Positions 29,935 to 38,390 are shown, counted from the stretch's first letter. The stretch: DNA of 64,000 nt from Solirubrobacter deserti (GCF_027587175.1 NZ_JAPCID010000014.1:1-64000); one strand, 5' to 3'. Program-made: numbers and translations. The notes: a model not told the origin generated them from the letters alone.

Positions 29935-30329
29935 ATGACGAAAGGCGTGCTGGTGGTGGATGAAGCCCTCGCGCCCGGCCTGGCGGCGAACGCCGCGGCC
30001 GTGATGGCGATGACGCTCGGGACGAAGGTCCCGGCGTTGATCGGCGAGGACTTGGCCGACGGCGCGGGCGAGACCCATGCGGGGCTGTTCCGGACCGGGT
30101 TGCCGGTGCTCGAAGCGCCGCGGGCCACGTTGCGCGAGCTGCGGGCGAAGGCGATCGCGGCCGAGGTCGGCGTCGTCGGGATGCGGGTCAACGGCCAGCA
30201 GACCAACGACTACGCGGAGTTCACGGCGCGCTGGCGACGCTCACGGAGCCGGAGTACCTCGGGCTCGCGCTCTACGGCCTGGCCAAGACGGTCCGCGGGC
30301 TCACGGGTGCCCTCGCGCTGCTGCGTTAG
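29935..30329 (+). pseudogene. DUF2000 family gene with a C-terminal frameshift
   Basis: ATG 29935 starts VLVVDEALAPGLAANAAAVMAM, a clear DUF2000 N-terminus. The frame continues to NDYAEFTAR near 30231. There it runs on as a low-quality Arg/Ser frame. The expected C-terminus, LATLTEPEYLGLALYGLAK then GLTGALALLR and a stop at 30327-30329, lies in the next frame. A single missing base around 30229-30231 explains it. The gene borders the truncated AsnC regulator. Confidence 0.7.
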
Positions 30330-31753
30330 CCGAGCTCGCGCAGGGCGGCGCGGGATCGCTCGCGCACCGCGTCGAGGTCGTCGAGGCGCGAGAGCGTCCG
30401 CAGTGGCATCCGCATCCGGCGGTTGCCGCTCAGGCGCTCCTGGTGGCGGTCCATGAAGTCCCAGTACAGGGCCGTCACCGGGCACGCGTCCTCGCCCGCG
30501 CGCACGTTGGGCTCGTACCGGCAGCCCCCGCAGAACGTCGACATCTTGTTGATGTAGTTGCCGCCCGCCGCGTAGGGCTTGGACATCATCTCGCCCCCGT
30601 CGGCGTACAGCGCCATCCCGGCGGCGTTCGGCGCCATCACCCACTCGGCGCCGTCGATGAACGAGCCCTGGAACCAGCGCACCGCCTCCCACGGCTTCAC
30701 GCCGGCCAGCAGGAGGATGTTGCTGAGCACCATCAGGCGCTCGATGTGGTTGGCGTACGCGTCCTCGTTGACGCCCTGCACGACCGTGTCGAGGCAGTTC
30801 CAGCCGGTCGGCTCGCCCCAGAACGCGGCTGGGAGCTCCCGTTGCGCGCCGAGCGCGTTGCCGCGGTCGCGCCGCTGCCAGTACATGCCCCACACGTACT
30901 CGCGCCAGCCGATGATCTGGCGCACGAAGCCCTCGACCGACGCCGGCGGCGCGTGCCCGTCGCGGTAGGCCTGCTCCGCCGCGCGCACGGCGCGCAGCGG
31001 CTCGAGCACGCCGAGGTTGAGCGGCGCGCTGAGCTGAGAGTGGAAGACGACGTGGTCGTCGCCGACCATCGCGTCCTGCCAGGGGCCGAACTCCGGCAGG
31101 CGGTCGCGGACGAACGCGTCCAGCGCGTCCCGCGCCTCGCCCGGCGTCGCCGCGACCTGGCGCGGGCCGTCGGCGCCCCACAGCTCGACGCCGTCGAGCG
31201 CGTCGAGGTCACGCCGGACCTGCGCGTCGATCTCGTCCTCCCGCGGGCGCCACGGCTCGGGCGTGAGCAGCCCGGCCTTCGGCGGGCGGCGGTTCTCGTG
31301 GTCGTAGTTCCAGCGCTCGCCCTCGGGCTGGCCGTCCGCGTCGAGCAGCACGCCCAGCCGGCGGCGCTGCGCGCGGTAGAAGTCCTCCATCAGCAGCCGC
31401 TTGCGGCCGTGAGCCCACTCGTCGAACCCGCCCAAAAACTGGTTCGATGCGACGAACCGCACGCCCAGCCGCCGTAGGGCGGCGCGCGCGCCCGCGTTGT
31501 TGGGCTCGGCGCACACCACATCGCGGCGGTCCTTCAGCGCGTCGGCGAACGAGTCCGCGCGCACGTACTCGGCGTTCTCGAGCTCGGCCGCGAAGTGCCG
31601 CATCGCGCTGAACACGAGGTGCGCCCGGCGTCGGTGCGTCCGCACCCGCCGCAGCGGCGCGAGCGCCTCCACGAACAGCACCCGCTCGGCACCGTCGAGC
31701 GCCGGGTTGTCGCGCATCAGCTGGTCGCCGAGGATCAGCGCGGTGTGGCCCAT
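30326..31753 (-). CDS. Cryptochrome/photolyase family protein, FeS-BCP type
   Basis: A 475-residue flavoprotein of the deoxyribodipyrimidine photolyase-related (COG3046, PhrB/CryB) family, repairing UV photoproducts or sensing light. Four cysteines, Cys320, 408, 411 and 424 (WNCLD, FCGGC, DACPVT), match the [4Fe-4S] ligand spacing known for Agrobacterium PhrB (88, 3 and 13 residues apart). The N-terminal Rossmann-like domain starts HTALILGDQLMRDNPAL; the FAD domain contains WREYVWGMYWQRRD. The ATG at 31753 fits the family. The stop overlaps the DUF2000 remnant. Confidence 0.92.
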   Translation of the reverse strand: MGHTALILGDQLMRDNPALDGAERVLFVEALAPLRRVRTHRRRAHLVFSAMRHFAAELENAEYVRADSFADALKDRRDVVCAEPNNAGARAALRRLGVRFVASNQFLGGFDEWAHGRKRLLMEDFYRAQRRRLGVLLDADGQPEGERWNYDHENRRPPKAGLLTPEPWRPREDEIDAQVRRDLDALDGVELWGADGPRQVAATPGEARDALDAFVRDRLPEFGPWQDAMVGDDHVVFHSQLSAPLNLGVLEPLRAVRAAEQAYRDGHAPPASVEGFVRQIIGWREYVWGMYWQRRDRGNALGAQRELPAAFWGEPTGWNCLDTVVQGVNEDAYANHIERLMVLSNILLLAGVKPWEAVRWFQGSFIDGAEWVMAPNAAGMALYADGGEMMSKPYAAGGNYINKMSTFCGGCRYEPNVRAGEDACPVTALYWDFMDRHQERLSGNRRMRMPLRTLSRLDDLDAVRERSRAALRELG

Positions 31754-31790
31754 CGCAGGCGGTACGGCCGTGACTGGGTAGACCGGTCAC

Positions 31791-32180
31791 ATGGCTCCTT
31801 CGACCGACGAACTCGAGCGGACGCTCCTCAACGACCTGCAGACGCTGCACGACATGGTCTCCAGCGACGACTCCTTCGACCGGGACCTCTACCGCGCGCT
31901 GACCGGCACCCAGTGGCACCGGGAGGGCGGCGGTCACGTGTCCTTCAGCTTCAAGCGCGCCGAGGAGATCGTGAACGCGCAGCGCGCCCGCAAGGACCGC
32001 GACCCGCTGACGCTCAACCAGACGGGCGGCGAGGGCACCGTGAGCGAGCGGATCGCCTCCGCCCTGCGCGACCAGGGCTGGTCCCCGCGCCCGCTGGATC
32101 CGGACGTCCACGACGACTCCCACGTCGACAGCGGCGCCGACGGCCCCCCGCGCGGTGGCACCCACCGCAAAGACGTCTAG
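31791..32180 (+). CDS. Hypothetical protein, 129 residues
   Basis: A soluble, charged protein beginning MAPSTDELERTLLNDLQTLHDM, with SDDSFDRDLYRALTGTQWHRE and GHVSFSFKRAEEIVNAQRARK in the middle and a disordered acidic tail. No domain recognised. It is divergent from the photolyase gene across 37 bases, so it may share its regulation. It ends 14 bases before the left palindrome of the transposase element. Confidence 0.6.
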   Translation: MAPSTDELERTLLNDLQTLHDMVSSDDSFDRDLYRALTGTQWHREGGGHVSFSFKRAEEIVNAQRARKDRDPLTLNQTGGEGTVSERIASALRDQGWSPRPLDPDVHDDSHVDSGADGPPRGGTHRKDV

Positions 32181-32194
32181 GGTCGACCCCAACC

Positions 32195-32227
32195 TTTCCT
32201 AAAGAGGGACTGTCCCTCTTTAGGAAA
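32195..32227. repeat. Left 33-bp palindrome of the transposase element
   Basis: TTTCCTAAAGAGGGAC (32195-32210), a central T, then GTCCCTCTTTAGGAAA (32212-32227): 16-bp perfect arms. Confidence 0.9.
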
Positions 32228-32264
32228 AGGGGGCGAATGAGGGCGCCGCCGCACTAGGACAGGC

Positions 32265-32825
32265 ATGCCTCGACAGCCCCGTGCCGAGCTCGAAGCCGGC
32301 GTCTATCACGTGTACGCCCGCGGTAACCGCAGGCAGTCGATCTTTTTCGACGACCGCGACCGTCGGCGGTACGTCGCGTTGCTGGCGAGCGTGGTCGGAC
32401 GGACCGGATGGCTGTGTCTGTCCTATTGCCTCATGGGCAACCACGTTCACCTCCTGATCGAGACCCGGGAACCGAACCTGGGCGTCGGGATGCACCTGCT
32501 GCAGGGCGGCTACGCGCAGTACTTCAACCGCCGGCACGGCGTCTCCGGCCGCTTGTTCCAGAGCCGGTTCGACGCGGTGGCGATCGAGAGCGATCACCAG
32601 CTGTGGCTCACCGCTGCCTACGTCGCGCGCAATCCGGTCTCGGCCGGTCTGTGCGAGACGGCCTCGGACTGGCTCTGGAGCAGCCACGCCGACGTGGTGT
32701 ACCGATGCGCGCCGGACTGGCTCGCTGACGACCGCCTCCTGTCCTATTTCGCGGCGGACGGTGGGCGCGCTCTCGACCGCTACGAATCGCTTGTCGGCCT
32801 CCAGTTGCGCGATCGCGTTTCCTAA
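32265..32825 (+). CDS. REP-associated tyrosine (Y1) transposase
   Basis: A 186-residue single-strand transposase of the IS200/IS605-type TnpA_REP branch. It has the opening YHVYARGNRRQSIFFDDRDR, the HUH metal motif in MGNHVHLLIE and the conserved GRLFQSRFDAVAIESD. The Tyr nucleophile probably lies in the WLTAAYVARNPVSAGL helix (family knowledge: Y in the AYVxxNPV region). Its TAA stop lies inside the right palindrome. There is no TnpB partner. Confidence 0.92.
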   Translation: MPRQPRAELEAGVYHVYARGNRRQSIFFDDRDRRRYVALLASVVGRTGWLCLSYCLMGNHVHLLIETREPNLGVGMHLLQGGYAQYFNRRHGVSGRLFQSRFDAVAIESDHQLWLTAAYVARNPVSAGLCETASDWLWSSHADVVYRCAPDWLADDRLLSYFAADGGRALDRYESLVGLQLRDRVS

Positions 32826-32850
32826 AGAGGGACAGTCCCTCTTTAGGAAA
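32818..32850. repeat. Right 33-bp palindrome of the transposase element
   Basis: TTTCCTAAAGAGGGAC (32818-32833), a central A, then GTCCCTCTTTAGGAAA (32835-32850). It carries the stop codon of the transposase (plus strand) and of the ester-cyclase-like gene (minus strand). Confidence 0.9.
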
Positions 32851-33406
32851 ACGAGGCCTGCCAGGGCGCGGTGCCGGCCGCGATCGCGCGGCGGACGCGG
32901 CGCTTGGCGATCGCCATCCCGACGAGGTAGGCCGGCTTCGGCGGGACCCAGCCGAGCTGGGTGGCCATGCCGAGGTCGTCGCGGTTGGCGCGGTGCTCGG
33001 TGGCCTGGCCGTCGCGGATCGTGAACCAGTGGGTCTGGCCGATCACGGCCTCGCGCCCGGTGGGCGGGAAGGCCTCCTTGACGTCGCCCGCGGCGTCGCA
33101 GACCACGAAGTCGCCCGTATGGCGGACGTGCATCTCGCAGCGGACGGCGACGAGCTCGCCGGCCTCGGCGACGTCGAGGATCTCGAACGCGAGCGACCCG
33201 AACGCGGACCGCAGCCAGTGGCGCGTCGCGAGCAGACCGAGCGGGCCCTCCTGCCGGCACTCGACCGGCTCGTTGTGGGCTTCGTGGTTGACGTGGTCGG
33301 GCGCGACGAGGCGCTCGGCGTCGGCGAGCGAGACCGAGTCGCCGGAGATCAGGCGCATGTTGGCCAGCGCGACGGCGGTCGCGCCGGCGGTGAGAGACGA
33401 GGTCAT
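32843..33406 (-). CDS. SnoaL-like (NTF2 fold) ester cyclase family protein
   Basis: A 187-residue cone-fold protein of the SnoaL-like family. It has ADAERLVAPDHVNHEA, LRSAFGSLAFEILDVAEAGELVAVRCEM and GQTHWFTIRDGQATEHRANRDDLG, characteristic of the stress-related ester cyclase branch. The last codons (...SFS-stop) are supplied by the right palindrome of the transposase element, so the natural C-terminus was changed by the insertion. Function beyond the fold is unknown. Confidence 0.75.
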   Translation of the reverse strand: MTSSLTAGATAVALANMRLISGDSVSLADAERLVAPDHVNHEAHNEPVECRQEGPLGLLATRHWLRSAFGSLAFEILDVAEAGELVAVRCEMHVRHTGDFVVCDAAGDVKEAFPPTGREAVIGQTHWFTIRDGQATEHRANRDDLGMATQLGWVPPKPAYLVGMAIAKRRVRRAIAAGTAPWQASFS

Positions 33407-33440
33407 GCTCAGCAGGACGTCGCGGCCCCGCTGCCCATTC

Positions 33441-33842
33441 CTAGCGGTTGAAGCCGCCGATCACCGGCACCCAGGACGGGATGCCCCAGATCGCGACCGC
33501 GATACCGATCGCGGCGACGCCGAGGACCACCGCGATGGCGACGATGATCCGCTGCGTGCGCGTGGTCTCCTTCGCCGTCATCTTGGCCTTCTCGGCCTGC
33601 TCGAGCGCGACCTCGAGCAGGCGCGCGGCCCACGCGAACTCGAGCGACAGGATCGCGAGCCCGATCGGGATCACCGCCAGCGCGGGGCCCGGGAAGACGA
33701 CCATCACCAGCCCGGCGATGAGCACCGTGAAGCCGACCACGACGAGGCCGATCCGGACGATCAACCCCCGGTCCTTGTGGGTGGCGCGCTGTGCGCGCAG
33801 GCGGTCGATCAGCGGTGGCTTGGCGGCGTTCTCGTCGCTCAT
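33441..33842 (-). CDS. PGPGW-family transmembrane protein (TIGR02611-like)
   Basis: A 133-residue membrane protein. Two adjacent helices surround the signature VVFPGPALAVIPIGLAILSLEFAWA, and a third helix lies near the C-terminus (IIVAIAVVLGVAAIGIAVAIW). It matches the PGPGW domain in arrangement; the function is unknown. Its start overlaps the stop of the M23 peptidase gene downstream of it in the same operon (ATGA joint at 33839-33842). Confidence 0.8.
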   Translation of the reverse strand: MSDENAAKPPLIDRLRAQRATHKDRGLIVRIGLVVVGFTVLIAGLVMVVFPGPALAVIPIGLAILSLEFAWAARLLEVALEQAEKAKMTAKETTRTQRIIVAIAVVLGVAAIGIAVAIWGIPSWVPVIGGFNR

Positions 33843-35038
33843 TGCTCCTCGATGAAATCACGGACCTCGACCAGCGTCCCCGGCCGTTCGGCCGTATCGG
33901 GCCGGGAGGCCGAGCCGGCGCGCTTCTGCCACGCGACCAGGAACGGGTTCGGGTCCACGGCGTCGCCGCCGTTGGGATGGATCTCGAAATGGACGTGCGG
34001 CGGGGTCGGTTCGGCGTCGCCCGTGTTGCCGACGTAGCCGAGCACCTCACCTGCCTCCACCCGGCGGCGGTTGACCGCGTTGGCCGAGAACGCCGACAGG
34101 TGCGCGTAGAAGAACTGGTCGCCGCTGTCGGCGTAGACCCACAGGCGGTTGCCGGAGATCGGCAGCGTGCCGACGTTGGCCAGCTCGCCGTCGGCCACCG
34201 CCACGACCGGCGTGCCGAAGTCGGCGAAGATGTCGTTGCCCGCGTGCGGACGGCCCGTGCTCGCGCGCGGCGCGCCGAACGGACCGCCGATCGTCGCGCG
34301 GCCGCCGACCGGGAACACGAACCGCTTGCTCATCAGCCGCTCGCGCCAGGACTGGCGGTTGCGCGGCCGCGGCGTCGGGGTCGGCGTGGCGGTCCGCTCC
34401 GGCTCGGCGGTGGGCTCCGCCGTGGGCGTCGCGGTCGGGTCCGGGTCCGGGTCCGGCGTGGCCGAACCGCCTCCGGCGCCGGACACGCTCGCGGACACGT
34501 CTGCGACCACCACCTCGGTGCCGGCGGGGATGCCGTCGACTTCGCTGGTGAGCTCGACGATCAGCCCGGCGCCGCCCTGGTTGGCCGTCACGACGCCCTG
34601 CTCGAACTGGAACGTCTTGGTGCCCTTGACCTCGTCGTATTCCTCGTCGCCGATCGTGAGCCCGCTGACGAGTCCGCTGTACTTCACGCGGCCGCCCGTG
34701 GTCACGGCCTTGCGCTGCACGAACGCCACGGTCACCAGCCCGCCGAACAGCTCCAGGTCGTTCGCTTCCGCGGTGGCCTCCGCGGACCCCTCCGACACCG
34801 ACGTCACGACGGACACGAACCCGTCCCCGAGCACAATCCCTTCAGGCGTCTCGGCCGACAGGCTGCTGGAGGCGGAGTCCTCGCCGGACGCGCGCACACG
34901 CGTGACCCGCCCGAGGTCGCCGGTGATCACCGCGGCCGTCGCGGTGGCCTTCCCCGAGCTCTGTGCCGGCGCCGACGCGACCACGAACCCCGCCACGAGC
35001 ACGACCAGCACGAGCGCTGCGAGGGTTCGAACCGGCAC
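33839..35038 (-). CDS. Secreted M23-family peptidoglycan peptidase
   Basis: A 399-residue exported protein. It has a signal peptide (ALVLVVLVAGFVVASAPAQS), a ~170-residue beta-rich N-domain without known relatives, a Pro/Thr/Asp linker (PDPDPDPTATPTAEPTAEP) and a LytM/M23 domain at ~residues 240-370. Zinc ligands are visible in RPHAGNDIF and PPHVHFEIH; these match the HxxxD and HxH motifs. It probably cleaves peptidoglycan cross-links or activates amidases. GTG start at 35038. Confidence 0.88.
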   Translation of the reverse strand: MPVRTLAALVLVVLVAGFVVASAPAQSSGKATATAAVITGDLGRVTRVRASGEDSASSSLSAETPEGIVLGDGFVSVVTSVSEGSAEATAEANDLELFGGLVTVAFVQRKAVTTGGRVKYSGLVSGLTIGDEEYDEVKGTKTFQFEQGVVTANQGGAGLIVELTSEVDGIPAGTEVVVADVSASVSGAGGGSATPDPDPDPTATPTAEPTAEPERTATPTPTPRPRNRQSWRERLMSKRFVFPVGGRATIGGPFGAPRASTGRPHAGNDIFADFGTPVVAVADGELANVGTLPISGNRLWVYADSGDQFFYAHLSAFSANAVNRRRVEAGEVLGYVGNTGDAEPTPPHVHFEIHPNGGDAVDPNPFLVAWQKRAGSASRPDTAERPGTLVEVRDFIEEQ

Positions 35039-35098
35039 CCAAAGAGTGTGCCAGACCGTACCGCGCGCCCGACGACGCTCCTATACGGTCCGCCCCTC

Positions 35099-36046
35099 GT
35101 GCCGGACCCAGCGATCATCGCGGAGGGGTTGCAGAAGTCCTACGGCAAGGTCGAAGCCCTCAGGGGAGTCGACCTGCGCGCCGAGGCGGGTTCCGTGCTG
35201 GGCCTGCTCGGCCCGAACGGTGCCGGGAAGACGACCGCCGTCCGCATCCTCACCACCCTGCTCGAGGCCGACGCCGGCAGCGCGCGCGTCGCCGGCCTGG
35301 ACGTCAAGGCCGACGCCAAGCAGCTGCGCGGCCGCATCGGCCTCGCGGGCCAGTACGCGGCCGTCGACGAGAACCTGACCGGGTTCGAGAACCTCGACAT
35401 GGTCGGGCGGCTCTACCACCTCGGCAAGCCGACGGCGCGCGAGCGCGCCCGCGACCTGCTCGAGCGCTTCGACCTCTCCGACGCCGCCGACCGTCCCGCC
35501 AAGACCTACTCCGGCGGCATGCGGCGCCGGCTGGATCTGGCCGCGGCGCTCGTCGCGCACCCGCCCGTCGTGTTCCTCGACGAGCCCACCACGGGCCTGG
35601 ACCCGCGCAGCCGCATCGGCCTGTGGGAGACGATCGAGGCGCGCGTGGCCGAGGGCACGACCGTCCTGCTCACCACGCAGTACCTCGACGAGGCCGACCG
35701 CCTCGCGGACCGGATCGCGGTCATCGACCACGGCACGGTGATCGCCGAGGGCACCTCCGACGAGCTCAAGAGCCAGATCGGCGGCGAGCGGCTCGAGGTC
35801 AAGCTGCGCGACACGGCTGACGAGGAGAAGGCGATCCGCGCGCTGGGCGGCATCTGCGACGACGTCCACGCCGAGTTCCCGCTCGTCACCGTGCCCGGCC
35901 ACATCCCGGTGGCGGACGCCGTGCGCGCGCTCGACGACGCCGGCGTGGCGATCGACGACATCGCGGTCCGGCGCCCCACGCTGGACGACGTGTTCCTCAC
36001 CCTCACCGGCCGCCCCGCGGAGGAGGTGGAGGACAGCGATGCCTGA
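35099..36046 (+). CDS. Daunorubicin-resistance-type ABC transporter ATP-binding protein (DrrA-like)
   Basis: A 315-residue ABC ATPase. It has Walker A GPNGAGKTTA, signature YSGGMRRRLDLAAAL, Walker B VVFLDEPTTGLDPRSR and the His switch in LLTTQYLDEADRLADRI. It also has the DrrA-type C-terminal extension (~75 residues, ending VRRPTLDDVFLTLTG). It pairs with the permease gene downstream, which it overlaps by 8 bases, to form an exporter of unknown substrate. The GTG at 35099 gives the family start; TACGGT lies 9 bases before it. Confidence 0.93.
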   Translation: MPDPAIIAEGLQKSYGKVEALRGVDLRAEAGSVLGLLGPNGAGKTTAVRILTTLLEADAGSARVAGLDVKADAKQLRGRIGLAGQYAAVDENLTGFENLDMVGRLYHLGKPTARERARDLLERFDLSDAADRPAKTYSGGMRRRLDLAAALVAHPPVVFLDEPTTGLDPRSRIGLWETIEARVAEGTTVLLTTQYLDEADRLADRIAVIDHGTVIAEGTSDELKSQIGGERLEVKLRDTADEEKAIRALGGICDDVHAEFPLVTVPGHIPVADAVRALDDAGVAIDDIAVRRPTLDDVFLTLTGRPAEEVEDSDA

Positions 36047-36800
36047 GATGGTCGCCGACGCGCTGGTGATCCTCAAGCGCAACCTGATCAAGTTCCGCCG
36101 CCAGCCCGAGATGCTGATCGGCTACACGATCCAGCCGATCATGTTCGTGCTGCTGTTCGTGTACGTGTTCGGCGGCTCGATCGACACCGGGATGGACTAC
36201 GAGGACTTCCTGATCCCGGGGATCATCGTCCAGAACATCACCTTCGGCGGCGCGCTGACCGCGGTCGGGCTGGTGGAGGACCTCAACAAGGGCCTGATCG
36301 ATCGCTTCCGGTCGCTGCCGATGGCGCGGAGCGCCGTGCTCGCCGGCCGCACGCTCGCCGACGTGGTGGTGAACCTGTTCGGCGTGATCATCGTGATCCT
36401 CGTCGGCTACGTGGTCGGCTTCCGCTTCAGCACGAGCGTGCCGGAGGTGCTGTACGGGATCCTGCTGTTGCTGCTGTTCGGCTACGCCTTCAGCTGGATC
36501 TTCGCGCTCGTCGGCCTGTACTCCACCAGCGCCGAGAGCGCACAGCAGATCGGCTTCACCGTCATCTTCCCGATCACGTTCATCTCGTCGGCGTTCGTTC
36601 CCATTCAAAACATGCCCGCGCCGCTGGAGGCGTTCGCCGAAGTGAACCCGTTCACCCTCGCGGTCGATGCCATGCGCCACCTGTTCGTCGGCACACCGGC
36701 GGGCGATTCCGTGTGGCAGGCGACGTTGTGGTCGGTCGGTCTGGTGGCGGTCTTCGCGCCATTGGCGGTAATGAAATACCGCAAGGTGAGCGCGCGCTAG
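36039..36800 (+). CDS. ABC-2 type transporter permease (DrrB-like)
   Basis: A 253-residue six-helix permease. It starts with an amphipathic LVILKRNLIKFRRQPEML and has GIIVQNITFGGALTAVGLVEDLNKGLIDRFRSLPM, the ABC-2 core loop. The C-terminal FISSAFVPIQNMPAPLEAFAEVNPFT is also typical. It forms the membrane part of the exporter with the ATPase encoded just upstream. Such pairs export lipids, antibiotics or glycans; nothing here fixes the substrate. Confidence 0.92.
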   Translation: MPEMVADALVILKRNLIKFRRQPEMLIGYTIQPIMFVLLFVYVFGGSIDTGMDYEDFLIPGIIVQNITFGGALTAVGLVEDLNKGLIDRFRSLPMARSAVLAGRTLADVVVNLFGVIIVILVGYVVGFRFSTSVPEVLYGILLLLLFGYAFSWIFALVGLYSTSAESAQQIGFTVIFPITFISSAFVPIQNMPAPLEAFAEVNPFTLAVDAMRHLFVGTPAGDSVWQATLWSVGLVAVFAPLAVMKYRKVSAR

Positions 36801-36872
36801 GCTGAGAACGTCACACAAATCACGTGCTCGTGCAGGGGTGCTTGAGCGCGTGGGAACGGGAGGCAGTTCGTT

Positions 36873-37748
36873 TTGCGACGTTCACTAACGCCGGCGATGC
36901 TGGCATGCCTTTTGCTGGCCGCACCCGCCGCTGAGGCGCGGGTCGAGACCAAGCAGGTGAGCCAGTCCAAGAGCTCGGTCACGAGCTACTGGACCGCCGA
37001 GCGCATGAAGGCGGCCACGCCGGCCGAGAAGCGGTTCGGGGGAGCCGCGCCCGGCCAGGCCCGCAAGGCCGCGTTGCCGTGGACCTCGGAGGAAGTCACG
37101 ACGCCCTACACGCAGGCGCCGACCTCCACGCACGGCAAGGTGTTCTTCACCCTCGGCGGCAACGACTACGTGTGCTCGGGCACCGCGCTGCTGAGCGGCA
37201 ACAAGTCCGTGGTCTGGACCGCGGGCCACTGCGTCAACGAGGGCCCGGGTGCGTTCGCCACCAACTGGGAGTTCGTGCCCGCCTACAAGGACGGCTCGGC
37301 CCCGCTCGGCGTCTACGTCGCCGAGAACCTGTACACACCGACGGCGTGGCGCAACTCCGGCGACTTCAGCTACGACCTCGGCGCGGCCGTGGTCGCCCCG
37401 GCGGGCGGCACCGCGCTCACCGACCGTGTCGGCGGTCGCGGGATCGCGTTCAACACGGCCCGCAACCAGACGTACACCTCGTACGGCTATCCGGCTGCGC
37501 CGCCGTTCGGCGGCGAGCGCCTGTGGCGCTGCAACTCCGGGCTGCAGACCAGCGACACGTCGGCCAATCCGGCGACGCTGGGCATCGGCTGCGACATGAC
37601 CGGCGGCTCTTCAGGCGGCGGCTGGATCGTCGGCTCCAACGTCGTCAGCGTGAACTCGTACGGCTACAACAACCAGCCGGACGTGATGTACGGGCCCTAC
37701 CAGGGCTCGGTCGCGCAGTCGCTCTACAACGCGGCGGCCGCGGGTTAG
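36873..37748 (+). CDS. Secreted trypsin-like serine protease (glutamyl endopeptidase-like)
   Basis: A 291-residue exported protease. It has a signal peptide (residues 1-~22, ending AAEA), a ~60-residue propeptide and a chymotrypsin-fold domain with the triad visible: His in WTAGHCV, Asp in YDLGAAVVAP and Ser in CDMTGGSSGGGW. Two Cys pairs flank the His and Ser loops. The TTG start at 36873 is supported by a GGGAGG ribosome-binding site about 10 bases upstream. It follows the ABC exporter by 72 bases but has its own leader. Confidence 0.9.
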   Translation: MRRSLTPAMLACLLLAAPAAEARVETKQVSQSKSSVTSYWTAERMKAATPAEKRFGGAAPGQARKAALPWTSEEVTTPYTQAPTSTHGKVFFTLGGNDYVCSGTALLSGNKSVVWTAGHCVNEGPGAFATNWEFVPAYKDGSAPLGVYVAENLYTPTAWRNSGDFSYDLGAAVVAPAGGTALTDRVGGRGIAFNTARNQTYTSYGYPAAPPFGGERLWRCNSGLQTSDTSANPATLGIGCDMTGGSSGGGWIVGSNVVSVNSYGYNNQPDVMYGPYQGSVAQSLYNAAAAG

Positions 37749-37759
37749 ACGCGGATCGG

Positions 37760-37785
37760 GGGCGGCGCGCACCGGCGCGCCGCCC
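37760..37785. terminator. Hairpin terminator between convergent protease and cupredoxin genes
   Basis: GGGCGGCGCGC (37760-37770) pairs with GCGCGCCGCCC (37775-37785) around a 4-base loop: an 11-bp perfect stem with no T-run. It probably serves both strands. Confidence 0.6.
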
Positions 37786-37793
37786 ACGGCTCG

Positions 37794-38297
37794 CTACTTG
37801 ACGGTGATCTCGCCCAGCATCCAGGGGTGGATCGCGCAGACGAAGGCGAGCTTCGTGCCGGCCTTCGCGGTGACCTCGAAGGTGACCTTGCCCTTGGCGG
37901 GCAGCCAGATCGAGTCCCCCGCGGTGTCGAAGCCCTCGCCGCCGGCCTCGACGAGCTCGGTCTTGGCCTCCATCGACTCCGGGTCGGCGCCGTGCGCCTC
38001 CATCAGCGGGCCGCACTCCTTGCACTCCATGATCGCCTGATCGCCCTTCGGGAGCTTCTTGATCAGCGACAGCGAGTGGGGCTGACCCATCGTGGACTTG
38101 TCGCGCAGCGTGACGGTCGCGCCGGACTTGACCGAGTACTTGTTCGCGTCCCAGCGCTGGTCGTCCTGGACGTAGGCGTTGGCCTTGACCTTCATGCCGC
38201 CGATGGCGGTGATCGTGTTGGCCTTGGGCGCGGCGAAGGCGGGAGCGGCGACAGCCAGGGAGGCGAGCGCGGCCACCGCGGAGATGCGACGGATCAT
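37794..38297 (-). CDS. Exported cupredoxin (plastocyanin-like) protein
   Basis: A 167-residue exported copper protein. The signal peptide ends near PAFAAP. The fold ends in the type-1 copper motif CAIHPWM (Cys, His and Met ligands); the first His is probably in GQPHSLSL. An extra MECKECGPLMEAHG insertion with two Cys lies in the middle. It is probably an electron carrier. The copper motif recurs in three proteins at 50200-52230. ATG 38297 was chosen; an in-frame ATG three codons upstream is equally possible. Confidence 0.8.
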   Translation of the reverse strand: MIRRISAVAALASLAVAAPAFAAPKANTITAIGGMKVKANAYVQDDQRWDANKYSVKSGATVTLRDKSTMGQPHSLSLIKKLPKGDQAIMECKECGPLMEAHGADPESMEAKTELVEAGGEGFDTAGDSIWLPAKGKVTFEVTAKAGTKLAFVCAIHPWMLGEITVK

Positions 38298-38390
38298 GGG
38301 CGCCATCCAAGACCGACGCCGCCCGGGTTGCATCGGGGATTCCCCTAGTCGTAGGCCCAATGGCCGATCGAAACCCGGCGACGTCATTCC

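Larger units (their letters stand above)
32195..32850 (+). mobile_element. REP-associated tyrosine transposase (RAYT/IS200-like) element, complete
   Basis: A 656-bp unit: a 33-bp palindrome, a Y1 HUH transposase gene, and the mirror copy of the palindrome. The two terminal palindromes are exact reverse complements of each other, differing only at the central base (T versus A). This is the expected architecture for Y1 single-strand transposition, where each end forms a hairpin recognised by the transposase. The gene looks intact. Confidence 0.85.

Noticed and set aside
33791-35098. In-frame extension upstream of the DrrA-like ATPase
   Set aside because: The extension is antisense to the M23 peptidase and non-homologous; the ATPase begins at GTG 35099.
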